NCBI GenBank assembly: GCA_031259805.1
Contig: JAIRKX010000068.1
Coordinates: forward strand, 1-5,799
DNA from: Prevotellaceae bacterium
GTDB taxonomy: Bacteria; Bacteroidota; Bacteroidia; Bacteroidales; UBA932
Reading direction: 5' to 3'
Length of the DNA stretch: 5,799 nucleotides
Both the position numbers and the translations under genes were made by a program. Of the stretch, positions 5,784 to 5,799 are shown piece by piece (position 1 is the stretch's first letter; each line of letters starts with the position of its first letter). The notes beneath the pieces are model-generated. The model had not been told where the DNA came from and did no database searches. It was given only the letters and a program-made list of their open reading frames with translations.

Positions 5784-5799
5784 ACCCCGCAAAAATTCC

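Overview
The window looks like chromosomal DNA of a moderately GC-rich member of the Bacteroidota, probably Bacteroidales. Four things point there. There is a TAnnTTTG-type promoter (TACATTTG at 1258-1265). Genes start without a clear Shine-Dalgarno sequence. The 5' end carries a surface protein built of Ig/PKD-like repeats with paired cysteines. The intergenic spacer holds a 7-bp-phased AT-rich tandem array of a kind I recall from this phylum. Genus cannot be read from the sequence. All genes are on the + strand.

Layout: (1) 2-1096 is the 3' end of a large secreted or surface protein whose start lies upstream. It has the tail of one Ig-like domain, two complete Ig-like domains and a cysteine-rich C-terminal domain with FISUMP-like features. 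(2) 1097-1284 is a spacer with a strong hairpin terminator, a two-block heptamer array and a Bacteroidota-type promoter. (3) 1285-5473 is a probable four-gene transcription unit: an RlmI/YccW-like SAM-dependent methyltransferase; a PhoR-like sensor histidine kinase overlapping it by ATGA; the lipoprotein maturation enzyme Lgt 25 bp later; and a TolC-family outer-membrane efflux protein 46 bp after that. (4) 5474-5799 has no gene. It holds a composite of palindromic repeats that can be folded into a four-way junction, followed by a possible weak terminator.

Three of the four operon genes concern the envelope: membrane signalling, lipoprotein lipidation and outer-membrane export. The methyltransferase is a housekeeping RNA-modification-type enzyme that appears to be the promoter-proximal cistron. 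The kinase has no response regulator, and TolC has no membrane-fusion or RND partner, inside the window.

I see no convincing new defence, mobile or biosynthetic system here. The most unusual items are the four-way-junction repeat composite downstream of tolC, the heptamer array abutting the operon promoter, and the cysteine-rich end of the surface protein.
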